DNA of 64,000 nt from Clostridium sp. UBA1056 (GTDB lineage: Bacteria; Bacillota; Clostridia; Clostridiales; Clostridiaceae): the NCBI GenBank assembly GCA_002316385.1, contig DCDL01000004.1, forward strand, positions 96,250 through 160,249, written 5' to 3'. Positions 25,625 to 33,541 of the stretch are shown piece by piece. The stretch's first letter is position 1, and each line of letters opens with the position of its first letter. A program made the translations under genes and the position numbers. The notes under the pieces were generated by a model, which was not told the DNA's origin, ran no database searches, and was given only the letters and a program-made list of their open reading frames with translations.

Positions 25625-26113
25625 TTATTTATCATAACGAATTGATAGCCTAATTACTCTTCGAATAAATTTTTTTGCTTTTTCATAAGGCATACCATTA
25701 ACTTCTAGAAACTTAAATATACCTAGATTATTACTTTCTATGGATTTAACAATTTTTTCCGTCCTCATAAATTCATAATCATTTTCTTCATTCCATGAAA
25801 TATCTTTAGTAGTGAAGTTACTTCCCTCTTCAAATCCTTTCAGTAATCTATTTCCGTTCTCCTGTACATATCTCTCTACATCATCTTCAAAGTCTTCATC
25901 TAAATAGCCCTCTCTAGGCGTATCTATATTATCATTGGTTTCTTTTAAATCTATAACCTCAGCCACTTCTCTTTGCATTGGATGTATAAAATTATTTCCT
26001 GGCATTATTCCCATCATACCACATGTAGATATAAAGTCTTTCATCTCATCAGGTAAAGAATTATGTGTCATAGGAGCTAAGGGTACAAATTCATATTCAT
26101 TATCAAAAGCCAT
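25625..26113 (-). CDS. Unknown acidic protein
   Basis: I do not recognise this 162-residue protein. The ATG at 26113 has GGAGGT at good spacing. The upstream ATG at 26119 abuts that site. The N-terminus carries a Pro/Met-rich segment with F-V-P-L-A-P-M-T-H, S-T-C-G-M-M-G-I-M-P-G-N-N-F and H-P-M-Q-R. The middle (about 58-95) is very acidic (DEDFEDDVERY). The C-terminus (about 118-162) is helical and basic, with E-K-A-K-K-F-I-R-R-V-I-R. No signal peptide or membrane segment is seen. It lies 68 bp downstream of a tyrosine recombinase gene and could be co-transcribed with it. The Pro/Met-rich start is reminiscent of small coat-associated proteins, but that is only an impression. Confidence 0.75.
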   Translation of the reverse strand: MAFDNEYEFVPLAPMTHNSLPDEMKDFISTCGMMGIMPGNNFIHPMQREVAEVIDLKETNDNIDTPREGYLDEDFEDDVERYVQENGNRLLKGFEEGSNFTTKDISWNEENDYEFMRTEKIVKSIESNNLGIFKFLEVNGMPYEKAKKFIRRVIRLSIRYDK

Positions 26114-26181
26114 GAACATACCTCCATTTTTATATTACACTAAAAATGTATGCCTCTAACTTAAAATAAATTCCTAAAATT

Positions 26182-27156
26182 TTATATAATATCTATGTTA
26201 TCGCCAGGATTATCTTTAAGCTTGTCTATAGAGTGAATATATCTATTAGTCGTTGCAATACTCCTATGAGCAGCGAATTCTCTAACCTTTTCTATGGTAG
26301 CTCCCTGCGTGATTGCCATAGTTATCGCTGTATGTCTAGTGGAGTGAACTTTGAGCTTTTTATCTATATTACATTGATTACATACATTTTTTAGCATATA
26401 GTTTAGAGTACTTGGATTTAATTTTTCTCCATTTCTATTATTCGAGGAGTGTCCTATGAATAAATAGTTGTTTTTATACTCTTCCTTGTTCCTATTTGTG
26501 GCTGAAATATATTCTTCAATTAGCTTTTTTACCTTTGGTTGAAGTTTTACCAAATCTTTTTTACTTCCTTTTCTAGTTACTTCTATAACATCATATTCTC
26601 CATATTTTTTTATATGTAATATTTTTATATTTATGATTTCTGATTTCCTTAAAGCCGTGGTAAGTGCTAAAGCTAATATGGTTTTGTTTCTAAGTCCCAG
26701 TACAGTACTAGTATCAATGCTACTAAGTAGAATTCTACTTTCTTCCTCAGTTAAAAATTCCGTAACCTTATTAGTTACAATAGGTTTTTCCTCCCTCACA
26801 TTAGCAAAGGGATTGAATTTAATAATCCTTATATCACTATAATTATCTTCATACTTCATAAGCCATTTATAAAGAGCAGAGAGACATGATATTTTTCTAT
26901 TTATAGTCGCAGAAGATAATTCTTTATTTTGTAAATCTAATATAAACTTCTGGACGTGAAATACATTTACCCCCCTTATATCTTCTATAGTTATACTTGT
27001 TACATCATCTGTATTAAAGAAATCTTTTATGTCTTTTTCATAGCTAATAGCTGTATATTTACTTCTTCCTCCCTTTATATCCAGGAAGCATTGAATAAAA
27101 TGTTTACTTCTCTCTAAATAGATTTCTTTACTACTATTTATTATTATTTCATTCAT
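26182..27156 (-). CDS. XerC/XerD-like tyrosine recombinase
   Basis: Tyrosine recombinases cut and rejoin DNA at specific sites. The 324-residue protein has a SAM-like core-binding domain (about 14-105) and a catalytic domain. All six expected residues are visible: R170 in T-A-L-R, K196 in RKGSKK, H271 and R274 in HSTRH, H297 in FAAHRS, and the nucleophile Y306 in NRYIH. It is therefore likely active. No phage genes, att sites or excisionase lie nearby, so it may be a chromosomal Xer-type or an orphan integrase. TAGGAGG precedes the ATG. Downstream is the unknown gene at 25625. Confidence 0.9.
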   Translation of the reverse strand: MNEIIINSSKEIYLERSKHFIQCFLDIKGGRSKYTAISYEKDIKDFFNTDDVTSITIEDIRGVNVFHVQKFILDLQNKELSSATINRKISCLSALYKWLMKYEDNYSDIRIIKFNPFANVREEKPIVTNKVTEFLTEEESRILLSSIDTSTVLGLRNKTILALALTTALRKSEIINIKILHIKKYGEYDVIEVTRKGSKKDLVKLQPKVKKLIEEYISATNRNKEEYKNNYLFIGHSSNNRNGEKLNPSTLNYMLKNVCNQCNIDKKLKVHSTRHTAITMAITQGATIEKVREFAAHRSIATTNRYIHSIDKLKDNPGDNIDII

Positions 27157-27176
27157 AAAATCCTCCTATAGAACAA

Positions 27177-27198
27177 AAGAACCGCCTAAGCAGTTCTT
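27177..27198 (-). terminator. Terminator after ptsH
   Basis: AAGAAC and GTTCTT, with an inner GC/GC pair, form a stem followed by TTTTG on the minus strand, between ptsH and the recombinase gene. Confidence 0.65.
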
Positions 27199-27207
27199 CT
27201 ATCTCAA

Positions 27208-27462
27208 TTATAATACTTCTACAGTAGAAATAATTTCTTTAAGCGCAAGTTCTTCATCAGTTCCATTGGTTATAATTTTTACTGTGTAGCCCTTATTAAC
27301 TCCTAAGGACAACACTCCAATAAGACTTTTAGCATTAGCTCCTTTACCATTACATTCTAAGGTAACTTCACACTTGAATGTAGTAGCTTTTTGTACTAGT
27401 AAAGTTGCTGGCCTTGCATGTAATCCCTGTGGATTATTAATTATCATTTCCTTTGTTAGCAT
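27208..27462 (-). CDS. ptsH: Phosphocarrier protein HPr
   Basis: HPr carries phosphate from enzyme I to the sugar-specific EII proteins of the PTS. In Firmicutes, phospho-Ser46 HPr also drives catabolite repression through CcpA. The 84-residue protein has the active-site NPQGLHARPA (His15) and the regulatory segment ANAKSLIGVLSLGV with the expected serine. The gene stands apart from ptsI. It ends 51 bp before the recombinase gene, with a terminator between. GAGGTG precedes the ATG. Confidence 0.95.
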   Translation of the reverse strand: MLTKEMIINNPQGLHARPATLLVQKATTFKCEVTLECNGKGANAKSLIGVLSLGVNKGYTVKIITNGTDEELALKEIISTVEVL

Positions 27463-27486
27463 ATTATCACCTCATTTATGAGAATA

Positions 27487-28680
27487 TTATTTTATGCCAT
27501 TAACAAAGTCTTCTATTCTATTCAATCCTTTTTCTATGTTTTCCATAGATGTCGCATAAGATAATCTTATAAAATCATCTACTCCAAAAGCAATACCTGG
27601 TATTACTGCTACCTTCTCCTTCTCAAGAAGTAGGTCACTAAATGTAAGAGAATCTTTTATAAGCTTTCCGTCCACTTCCTTATTTAACACCTTTGATATA
27701 TTAACCATAACGTAAAATGCACCTTCTGGTTTAACACAAGATAAATTATTTATAGAATTAATTCTATCTACCATGAAATCTCTTCTCTTTTTAAACTCCT
27801 GCTTCATTCTTTCAACTTCACTTTGATCTCCATTCAAAGCTTCAACAGATGCATATTGAGATATTGAGCATGGATTTGAAGTAGTATGACTTTGTATATT
27901 TGACATTAATGAAGTTATCTTCTCACTAGCTGCTGCATAACCAATTCTCCATCCAGTCATAGCATAAGCTTTTGAAACCCCATTTATTACTATTGTTCTG
28001 TTATAAGCATCTTCAGATAAACTTGCTATAGAAATATGACCACTTTCTCCATATAAAAGTTTTTCATATATTTCATCTGATATAATTATTATATCATGTT
28101 TTTGTGCAAAAGTTGCAATTTTTTCTAACTCTTCTTTCGTATAAGCTGTTCCTGTTGGATTATTAGGACTATTTAGTATCATAGCTTTAGTTTTATCATT
28201 AACTGCTTTTTCTAAAGCTTCTACAGTTAGTTTAAAGGAATTACTCTCTTGAGTTTCAACAAAAGTTGCAACCCCATCGGCCAATTGTACAAGTTCTGGA
28301 TAACTAACCCAATATGGAGCACCTATTAAAACTTCATCTCCTGGATTTAATATAGCTTGAAAAACATTTGCTAGGCACTGCTTAGCTCCTGTAGAAATGA
28401 TTATCTGAGAAGTTTTATATGTTAAGCTATTATCTCTTTTCAACTTATTTACAATTGCTTCTTTTAATTCAATTATTCCTGAAGCTGCTGTATATCTTGT
28501 TTGACCAGCTTCAATTGCTTTTATAGCTGCTTGTTGAATATTTTTTGGAGTATTAAAATCTGGCTCTCCTGCACCAAAGCCTATAACATCAATCCCCTCT
28601 GCTTTCATCTTTTTAGCTTTTGCTGTGATTGCTAATGTAAGTGATGGTGAAATTTCCATTGCCTTTTTTGACAGCATCAT
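27487..28680 (-). CDS. Class I PLP-dependent aminotransferase (AspB/AspC type)
   Basis: These enzymes transfer amino groups between aspartate (or aromatic amino acids) and 2-oxoglutarate. The 397-residue protein has the class I/II motifs: GFGAGEPDF near residue 35, S-T-G-A-K-Q near 95-100, N-S-P-N-N-P-T-G, D-E-I-Y-E and the PLP-lysine segment NGVSKAYAMTGWRIG. I start it at ATG 28680 after GGGGGTAG. It resembles the Firmicute aspartate aminotransferases. Substrate range cannot be set from sequence alone. Confidence 0.92.
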   Translation of the reverse strand: MMLSKKAMEISPSLTLAITAKAKKMKAEGIDVIGFGAGEPDFNTPKNIQQAAIKAIEAGQTRYTAASGIIELKEAIVNKLKRDNSLTYKTSQIIISTGAKQCLANVFQAILNPGDEVLIGAPYWVSYPELVQLADGVATFVETQESNSFKLTVEALEKAVNDKTKAMILNSPNNPTGTAYTKEELEKIATFAQKHDIIIISDEIYEKLLYGESGHISIASLSEDAYNRTIVINGVSKAYAMTGWRIGYAAASEKITSLMSNIQSHTTSNPCSISQYASVEALNGDQSEVERMKQEFKKRRDFMVDRINSINNLSCVKPEGAFYVMVNISKVLNKEVDGKLIKDSLTFSDLLLEKEKVAVIPGIAFGVDDFIRLSYATSMENIEKGLNRIEDFVNGIK

Positions 28681-29131
28681 TGTAACTACCCCCATTAATA
28701 CTTATTCTTTACAATATAAAATAATTAAAACTATCCTTAGATAATAAAATTTATCTTATTTAAACCTTTTCATGCACTTATCCCTGAACAAATAAGACAA
28801 ACACTTGGATATTTACATATAATGAATTTTTCAATTCATTGCAATTTCATATGAAAGATATACTTCATACATGTATAATACCACTTATTAAATATAGTGT
28901 AAAGATTATATGGGAATTTTAACATACTATTATTATTCTCATTTTTCTATTTTTACATACCTATTTTTAGAGACTTTGCCCTTATTTTTAAACAAATATA
29001 AAGATATGAAATCAAAGCTCTTAACTTCATATCTTTATGTTCGTTTATTCACTTCTTAATTACTTATATTTGTAAATAAAATCTAAACCTTTACTCTTTA
29101 AGTACTTATTTAGCAATCAATATTAATCTAT
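28681..29131. other. 451-bp intergenic region upstream of the aminotransferase
   Basis: No ORF of note. It contains a short inverted repeat AGATAA/TTATCT at 28739-28756, about 60 bp before the aminotransferase start, which could be an operator. It also holds the long hairpin downstream of spoVS (annotated separately). The rest is AT-rich. I could not pick a clear promoter. Confidence 0.5.
28990..29045 (-). terminator. Long hairpin downstream of spoVS, probable terminator
   Basis: 21-bp arms with two mismatches (core ATAAAGATATGAA with TTCATATCTTTAT) enclose a 14-nt loop. On the minus strand it is followed by TTTGTTTAAAA. It lies about 90 bp after the spoVS stop. The stem is low in GC. Confidence 0.6.
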
Positions 29132-29392
29132 TTATTTAGACTGTACTATTAATTTAATGGCTGTTCTTTCTTCCCCATCAATTTCTACATCTGTAAATGC
29201 TGGTATACATACCAGATCAACTCCACTAGGTGCTACGAATCCCCTAGCTATCGCCACCGCCTTCACCGCTTGATTTATTGCACCTGCACCTATAGCTTGA
29301 ATTTCTGCTCCATTGCTTTGTTTTAGCACACCAGCTAATGCTCCTGCAACAGAATTAGGATTAGATCTTGCTGAAACTTTTAATACCTCCAT
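29132..29392 (-). CDS. spoVS: Stage V sporulation protein S
   Basis: SpoVS is a small Alba-like protein affecting spore coat assembly, septation and engulfment in Bacillus. The 86-residue protein is the family length and carries the recognisable K-V-S-A-R-S-N-P-N-S-V-A-G-A-L-A-G, G-A-G-A-I-N-Q-A-V-K-A and F-T-D-V-E-I-D-G-E-E-R-T-A-I-K segments. It lies downstream of rny (198-bp gap with the rny terminator between), an order conserved in clostridia and bacilli. TAGGAGG precedes the ATG. Confidence 0.96.
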   Translation of the reverse strand: MEVLKVSARSNPNSVAGALAGVLKQSNGAEIQAIGAGAINQAVKAVAIARGFVAPSGVDLVCIPAFTDVEIDGEERTAIKLIVQSK

Positions 29393-29544
29393 AATAAACC
29401 TCCTACTACGATTACTACTTATAGTTTAATTAATATTATTTAACCCCTATATACTATTTCTACACTTGATTGAAAATTCCTTTTATTGAGAATATAAATC
29501 TCTTCCATTGCAAAATATAATTAAACTCCAAATAATAAAAATAA

Positions 29545-29569
29545 AAGCCTCCTATTAAATAGGAGGCTT
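29545..29569 (-). terminator. Terminator after rny
   Basis: An 11-bp stem AAGCCTCCTAT/ATAGGAGGCTT with a three-base loop is followed by TTATTTTTA on the minus strand. Confidence 0.92.
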
Positions 29570-29589
29570 AACCTTTTCATTACTTAATT

Positions 29590-31143
29590 TTACTTTGCAT
29601 ATTCTACTGCTCTTGTTTCTCTGATAACATTAACTTTTATTTGACCTGGATATTCTAATTCTGATTCTATCTTCTTCACAATATCTCTAGCCACTTCAAT
29701 CGCTCCTGCATCATCAACATCTTCTGGTTTAATCATAATTCTAATTTCTCTTCCGGCTTGAATTGCATATGACTTTTCTACACATTCATATGAATTTGCG
29801 ATTTCTTCTAATTTCTCTAATCTTTTGATATATGCTTCTAGAGTTTCTCTTCTTGCACCCGGTCTAGCTGCAGATATAGCATCCGCTGCTTGAACTAGCA
29901 CTGCTTCTAAAGATTGATACTCTACATCTCCATGATGAGCCGCAATTGCATTTACAACTATTGGAGATTCGTGACATTTTTTAGCTATTTCAGCACCAAT
30001 TAGTGCATGTGGTCCTTCTACTTCATGGTCTACAGCTTTACCAATATCATGTAATAATCCTGCTCTCTTTGCGATAGTAGGATCTATTCCAAGCTCTGAT
30101 GCCATAAGCCCTGCTAAGTATGAAACTTCTATAGAATGCTTTAATACATTTTGACCATAACTAGTTCTATATTTCAATCTTCCTAAAAGTCTGATTATTT
30201 CCACATGTAATCCATGGATACCAGTTTCAAAGGTGGCCTGCTCACCCTCTTCTCTTATGTCATTTTCAACATCTTTCTTCGCTTTTTCAACCATTTCCTC
30301 AATTCTTGCTGGATGTATTCTTCCATCAACTATTAGTTTTTCTAAGGCAATCTTAGCTACCTCTCTTCTAATAGGATCGAAAGCTGAAAGAATAACAGCT
30401 TCTGGAGTATCATCTATTATTAAATCAACTCCTGTTAAAGTTTCAAGGGCTCTTATATTTCTACCTTCACGCCCAATAATCCTTCCCTTCATTTCATCGT
30501 TAGGAAGTGATACAACATGTACTGTAGATTCAGCTACATGATCTGCTGCACATCTCTGTATAGCATATGTTATAATTTCTCTCGCCTTTTTATCAGCCTC
30601 TTCTTTAGCTTTAGATTCAACTTCTTTAATCATTATTGCCGTTTCATGTTTAATTTCTCTCTTAACTTCATCTAATAGTATTTGCTTTGCTTCTTCTGAG
30701 GTTAATCCTGCTACTCTTTGTAGCTCTTCTCTTACACTATTATATAACTCTTGTATTCCTGATTCTAATGTTTCAACCTCTTGTTGTTTTTTAGATAATC
30801 CTTCTTCTTTTTTCTCTATAGCTAGGGTTTTCTTATCCAAAGTCTCTTCTTTTTGAAGAACCCTTCTCTCTAATCGCTGAAGTTCATTTCTTCTTTCTCT
30901 TGATTCTTTATCAAAATCAGATCTTAATCTATGAACTTCTTCTTTAGCCTCAAGAATAGCTTCCTTCTTTTTAGATTCAGCATCTTTTTGAGCTTCATTT
31001 AAAATCTTTTTAGCTTCTTCTTCAGATTTAGATACATTTGCTAAAGATATATTCTTTCTTGTATAAATAAAAACAAAAATAGCAACTAAACAAACAACTA
31101 GCGCAATAGCTATTATAAAAATAATTTGACTTGCTTCATTCAA
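29590..31143 (-). CDS. rny: Ribonuclease Y
   Basis: RNase Y is the membrane-anchored endoribonuclease that starts mRNA decay in Firmicutes. The 517-residue protein has one N-terminal membrane segment (about 5-27), a long coiled coil (about 35-200), a KH domain with GRIIGREGRNIRALE, and an HD domain with the H-D pair in LLHDIGKAVDHE. The start is TTG at 31143 after AAAGGAGGTG. No in-frame ATG gives a better start. It coexists here with an RNase E/G homolog, which B. subtilis lacks. Confidence 0.96.
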   Translation of the reverse strand: MNEASQIIFIIAIALVVCLVAIFVFIYTRKNISLANVSKSEEEAKKILNEAQKDAESKKKEAILEAKEEVHRLRSDFDKESRERRNELQRLERRVLQKEETLDKKTLAIEKKEEGLSKKQQEVETLESGIQELYNSVREELQRVAGLTSEEAKQILLDEVKREIKHETAIMIKEVESKAKEEADKKAREIITYAIQRCAADHVAESTVHVVSLPNDEMKGRIIGREGRNIRALETLTGVDLIIDDTPEAVILSAFDPIRREVAKIALEKLIVDGRIHPARIEEMVEKAKKDVENDIREEGEQATFETGIHGLHVEIIRLLGRLKYRTSYGQNVLKHSIEVSYLAGLMASELGIDPTIAKRAGLLHDIGKAVDHEVEGPHALIGAEIAKKCHESPIVVNAIAAHHGDVEYQSLEAVLVQAADAISAARPGARRETLEAYIKRLEKLEEIANSYECVEKSYAIQAGREIRIMIKPEDVDDAGAIEVARDIVKKIESELEYPGQIKVNVIRETRAVEYAK

Positions 31144-31256
31144 TTTCCAACACCTCCTTTGCTTATTTTATGACATATATTAGCAGTAAAATGAAAGCTT
31201 GAAAAGGTGCATATTCTATTCAATTCCTATATTATATTAAACCAGTATTTGTATTC

Positions 31257-31285
31257 ATTTTATATTACTTTAACATCATTGTCAA
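31257..31285 (-). promoter_or_regulatory. Sigma-A promoter for rny
   Basis: TTGACA (31280-31285) and TAAAAT (31257-31262) are spaced by 17 bp on the minus strand, about 115 bp before the TTG start. The -35 hexamer overlaps the -35 hexamer of an opposing candidate promoter. Confidence 0.8.
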
Positions 31286-31307
31286 GTTTATTGATAAATA
31301 CTACAAT
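31279..31307 (+). promoter_or_regulatory. Opposing sigma-A-like promoter in the recA-rny gap
   Basis: TTGTCA (31279-31284) and TACAAT (31302-31307) are spaced by 17 bp on the plus strand. No plus-strand gene follows, only a short hairpin with a T run. The -35 boxes of this and the rny promoter overlap almost completely, so the two may exclude each other. Confidence 0.5.
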
Positions 31308-31313
31308 CTCCCG

Positions 31314-31356
31314 TAAAGTAGACTCCATGCGTGGTTTCGTCCTTTGAAATTTTTTT
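31314..31356 (+). ncRNA. Candidate tiny RNA or terminated transcript between rny and recA
   Basis: Downstream of the plus-strand promoter, AAAG-GAC-type pairing forms a hairpin (31315-31345): AAAG with CTTT, GAC with GTC, with a small inner CCA/TGG. A seven-T run (31350-31356) follows. The segment is GC-richer than its surroundings. The predicted product is only about 43 nt. It may instead be a leftover terminator, or structure in the rny leader when read on the other strand. Confidence 0.3.
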
Positions 31357-31454
31357 AAATTAGAATAACACCTTTAATTTTCTATCAAAATATCATACAT
31401 TTAAATTATATATCTATTTTTATATTTCATACATAATCTGGTGAATTCTAAGCA

Positions 31455-31502
31455 AAAAATAAGTAAAACTTAAAGTCCTTATTTAAACTTAAAGTTTTAC
31501 TT
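31455..31502 (-). terminator. Terminator after recA
   Basis: 16-bp arms with one mismatch (AAGTAAAACTT with AAGTTTTACTT at the ends) enclose a 10-nt loop. TATTTTTT follows on the minus strand. Between here and the hairpin at 31345 I see nothing further. Confidence 0.88.
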
Positions 31503-31551
31503 ACGCCCTTATCATATATAAATGTATTTTTATATTATTTTAATAAAAACT

Positions 31552-32586
31552 CTAACCTTCTTCTACTTGATTCTTAACCTTTGGTGTACCACTATATAGT
31601 GGTAGAGAATACTTCTCTCTTATTTTATTCTCTATTTCATTAGCAATCTCTGGATTTTCTTTAAAGAAGTTTTTAGCATTTTCTCTTCCTTGACCTAGTC
31701 TTACATCTCCGTACGCAAACCAAGCACCACTTTTCTGTACTATCTCTTCTTTAACACCGATATCTAGTATATCTCCAACCTTAGATATTCCTTCACCATA
31801 CATAATATCAAATTCTGCTTGCTTAAATGGTGGCGCAACTTTATTCTTAGTTATTTTAGCTCTAGTTCTATTTCCTAAGAAGGTTTCTCCTTGTTTAATA
31901 GTATCTATCTTTCTTACATCAATTCTTACAGATGCATAGAATTTAAGAGCTCTTCCTCCTGGAGTTGTCTCTGGATTTCCAAACATAACTCCAACTTTTT
32001 CTCTCAATTGATTTATAAATATAGTAGAACATTTTGATTTGTTTATAGAACCAGTAAGCTTTCTTAAAGCTTGAGACATAAGTCTAGCTTGAAGACCTAC
32101 ATGGGAATCTCCCATTTCACCTTCAATTTCAGCCTTTGGAACTAAGGCAGCAACAGAGTCTATAACTACTATATCTATTGCACCGGATCTAACTAAGGCT
32201 TCGGTAATTTCAAGAGCCTGCTCTCCTGTATCTGGTTGAGATACTATTAAGTTATCTATATCTACGCCTAATGCCTTTGCATAAACCGGATCAAGGGCAT
32301 GCTCTGCATCTATGTAGGCTGCACATCCACCTTGTCTTTGTGCTTCTGCAACTACATGCAAGGCTACAGTAGTTTTACCTGAAGATTCTGGTCCAAATAT
32401 CTCAATTATTCTTCCTCTTGGAACTCCACCAATTCCTAATGCAATATCTAGCCCTAAACATCCTGTAGATATACAGTCTATATTTAAAGCGCTTTCTTCT
32501 CCTAATTTCATTATTGAGCCCTTACCAAACTGCTTCTCTATTTGACCCATAGCTGCTTCTAATGCTTTTAATTTATCGTTATTCAT
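31552..32586 (-). CDS. recA: Recombinase RecA
   Basis: RecA polymerises on single-stranded DNA, drives strand exchange and triggers LexA self-cleavage. The 344-residue protein has the Walker A motif GPESSGKTT, the V-I-D-S-V-A-A-L-V-P Walker B region, and a Q-L-R-E-K-V-G loop L2 region. The ATG at 32586 follows AAAGGGGA. The ORF start at 32607 (GTG) sits only 2 bp from its nearest purine run and is not used. An SOS box and strong promoter lie upstream. Confidence 0.98.
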   Translation of the reverse strand: MNNDKLKALEAAMGQIEKQFGKGSIMKLGEESALNIDCISTGCLGLDIALGIGGVPRGRIIEIFGPESSGKTTVALHVVAEAQRQGGCAAYIDAEHALDPVYAKALGVDIDNLIVSQPDTGEQALEITEALVRSGAIDIVVIDSVAALVPKAEIEGEMGDSHVGLQARLMSQALRKLTGSINKSKCSTIFINQLREKVGVMFGNPETTPGGRALKFYASVRIDVRKIDTIKQGETFLGNRTRAKITKNKVAPPFKQAEFDIMYGEGISKVGDILDIGVKEEIVQKSGAWFAYGDVRLGQGRENAKNFFKENPEIANEIENKIREKYSLPLYSGTPKVKNQVEEG

Positions 32587-32620
32587 AAATTCCCCTTTAG
32601 GGTTCACATCCTTCCATTGC

Positions 32621-32632
32621 GAACAGTAGTTC
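32621..32632. promoter_or_regulatory. SOS (LexA) box upstream of recA
   Basis: GAAC-AGTA-GTTC is a perfect match to the Firmicute GAACN4GTTC LexA box. It lies just downstream of the recA -10 box, 35 bp before the start codon, where LexA binding would block transcription. Confidence 0.9.
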
Positions 32633-32642
32633 TTATATATTT

Positions 32643-32671
32643 ATTATATAATATTTAATTTATCAGGTCAA
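32643..32671 (-). promoter_or_regulatory. Sigma-A promoter of recA
   Basis: TTGACC (32666-32671) and TATAAT (32643-32648) are spaced by 17 bp on the minus strand, directly upstream of the SOS box. Confidence 0.85.
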
Positions 32672-32681
32672 GTTTTATAAT

Positions 32682-32717
32682 AAAGAGTTCCTTCAAATCT
32701 CTTTCAAGGAACTCTTT
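32682..32717 (-). terminator. Terminator after pgsA
   Basis: 12-bp arms AAAGAGTTCCTT and AAGGAACTCTTT enclose a 12-nt loop. ATTATAAAA follows on the minus strand. It ends the pgsA transcript just before the recA promoter. Confidence 0.88.
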
Positions 32718-32750
32718 ACCATTTTAAACATAATTATAGAATTATAAACA

Positions 32751-33296
32751 TTATTTATTGATATTTATAATTCCTTTTCCTTTAATAAAATAATCCACTC
32801 CAGATATTACAGTAATAATAGCAGCTAAGTATATAGTAACTTGCGTTACAACATTAATCCATGATGGATTATATACTAGAGATAATAAGCCCATTATAAT
32901 GGCTATCATCTGAATTACAGTTTTTAGTTTTCCCCAATTGCTTGCAGCTATTACTACTCCCTGTGACGCAGCCAATGTCCTTAAGCCAGACACTATAAAT
33001 TCCCTAGAAATTATTATAACTACTACCCAAGCTGCAATAATTCCTTTCTCAACTAAAAGTACTAAGGCACAGGTCACTAAAAGCTTGTCTGCTAGAGGGT
33101 CCATGAATTTTCCAAAGTTAGTTATTTGATTTCTACTTCTCGCTATATAGCCGTCTAATTTATCTGTTGCTGAAGCTATTATAAATATTACTAAAGCAAT
33201 AACATTGGCTGTAGCTGTATTAATCATTGCACATATTAAGAATATAGGAACTAATATCATTCTTAGTACCGTAAGCTTATTTGCAAGATTCATCAT
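32751..33296 (-). CDS. pgsA: CDP-diacylglycerol--glycerol-3-phosphate 3-phosphatidyltransferase
   Basis: PgsA makes phosphatidylglycerophosphate, the committed step to phosphatidylglycerol and cardiolipin. The protein of about 181 residues has four or five membrane segments and the CDP-alcohol phosphatidyltransferase motif DGYIARSRNQITNFGKFMDP, followed by L-A-D-K-L. The start I choose is the ATG at 33296, spaced 6 bp from GGAG. The ATG at 33302 abuts it. The pgsA-recA-rny cluster downstream of rimO and ftsK is standard in clostridia. Confidence 0.95.
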   Translation of the reverse strand: MMNLANKLTVLRMILVPIFLICAMINTATANVIALVIFIIASATDKLDGYIARSRNQITNFGKFMDPLADKLLVTCALVLLVEKGIIAAWVVVIIISREFIVSGLRTLAASQGVVIAASNWGKLKTVIQMIAIIMGLLSLVYNPSWINVVTQVTIYLAAIITVISGVDYFIKGKGIININK

Positions 33297-33325
33297 TAAC
33301 ATCTCCTACTCCCGAAATTTACCAA

Positions 33326-33437
33326 TTGTATAATCATTTTATACAAATAAAATTTACATCCTATTATAAAAATATCAAAGTAAAACCTTTTAATATGATA
33401 ATTATAAATTATTTTATCTTATACAAATATTATACAA
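33326..33437. repeat. Four copies of the octamer TTATACAA/TTGTATAA upstream of pgsA
   Basis: TTGTATAA at 33326-33333 and TTATACAA at 33339-33346 form an inverted pair. TTATACAA recurs at 33419-33426 and 33430-33437, exactly 11 bp apart. They lie 30-140 bp upstream of pgsA. They could be operator half-sites, overlapping a TATAAT-like box, or chance in an AT-rich stretch. Confidence 0.35.
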
Positions 33438-33541
33438 TAAAATCTTAAAATTATTTAGTTTATTAATATTAATTTTATTTTAAAACTTTTTAGCCCTGCT
33501 TTTTAATTAATATTCTTATTATAACTCTAAAAAAACAAAAT

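Noticed and set aside
31311..31345. T-box or other known riboswitch in the recA-rny gap
   Set aside because: The plus-strand text GCGTGGTTTCGTCC loosely recalls a T-box antiterminator, but there is no specifier stem, no downstream gene on that strand, and too little upstream sequence.
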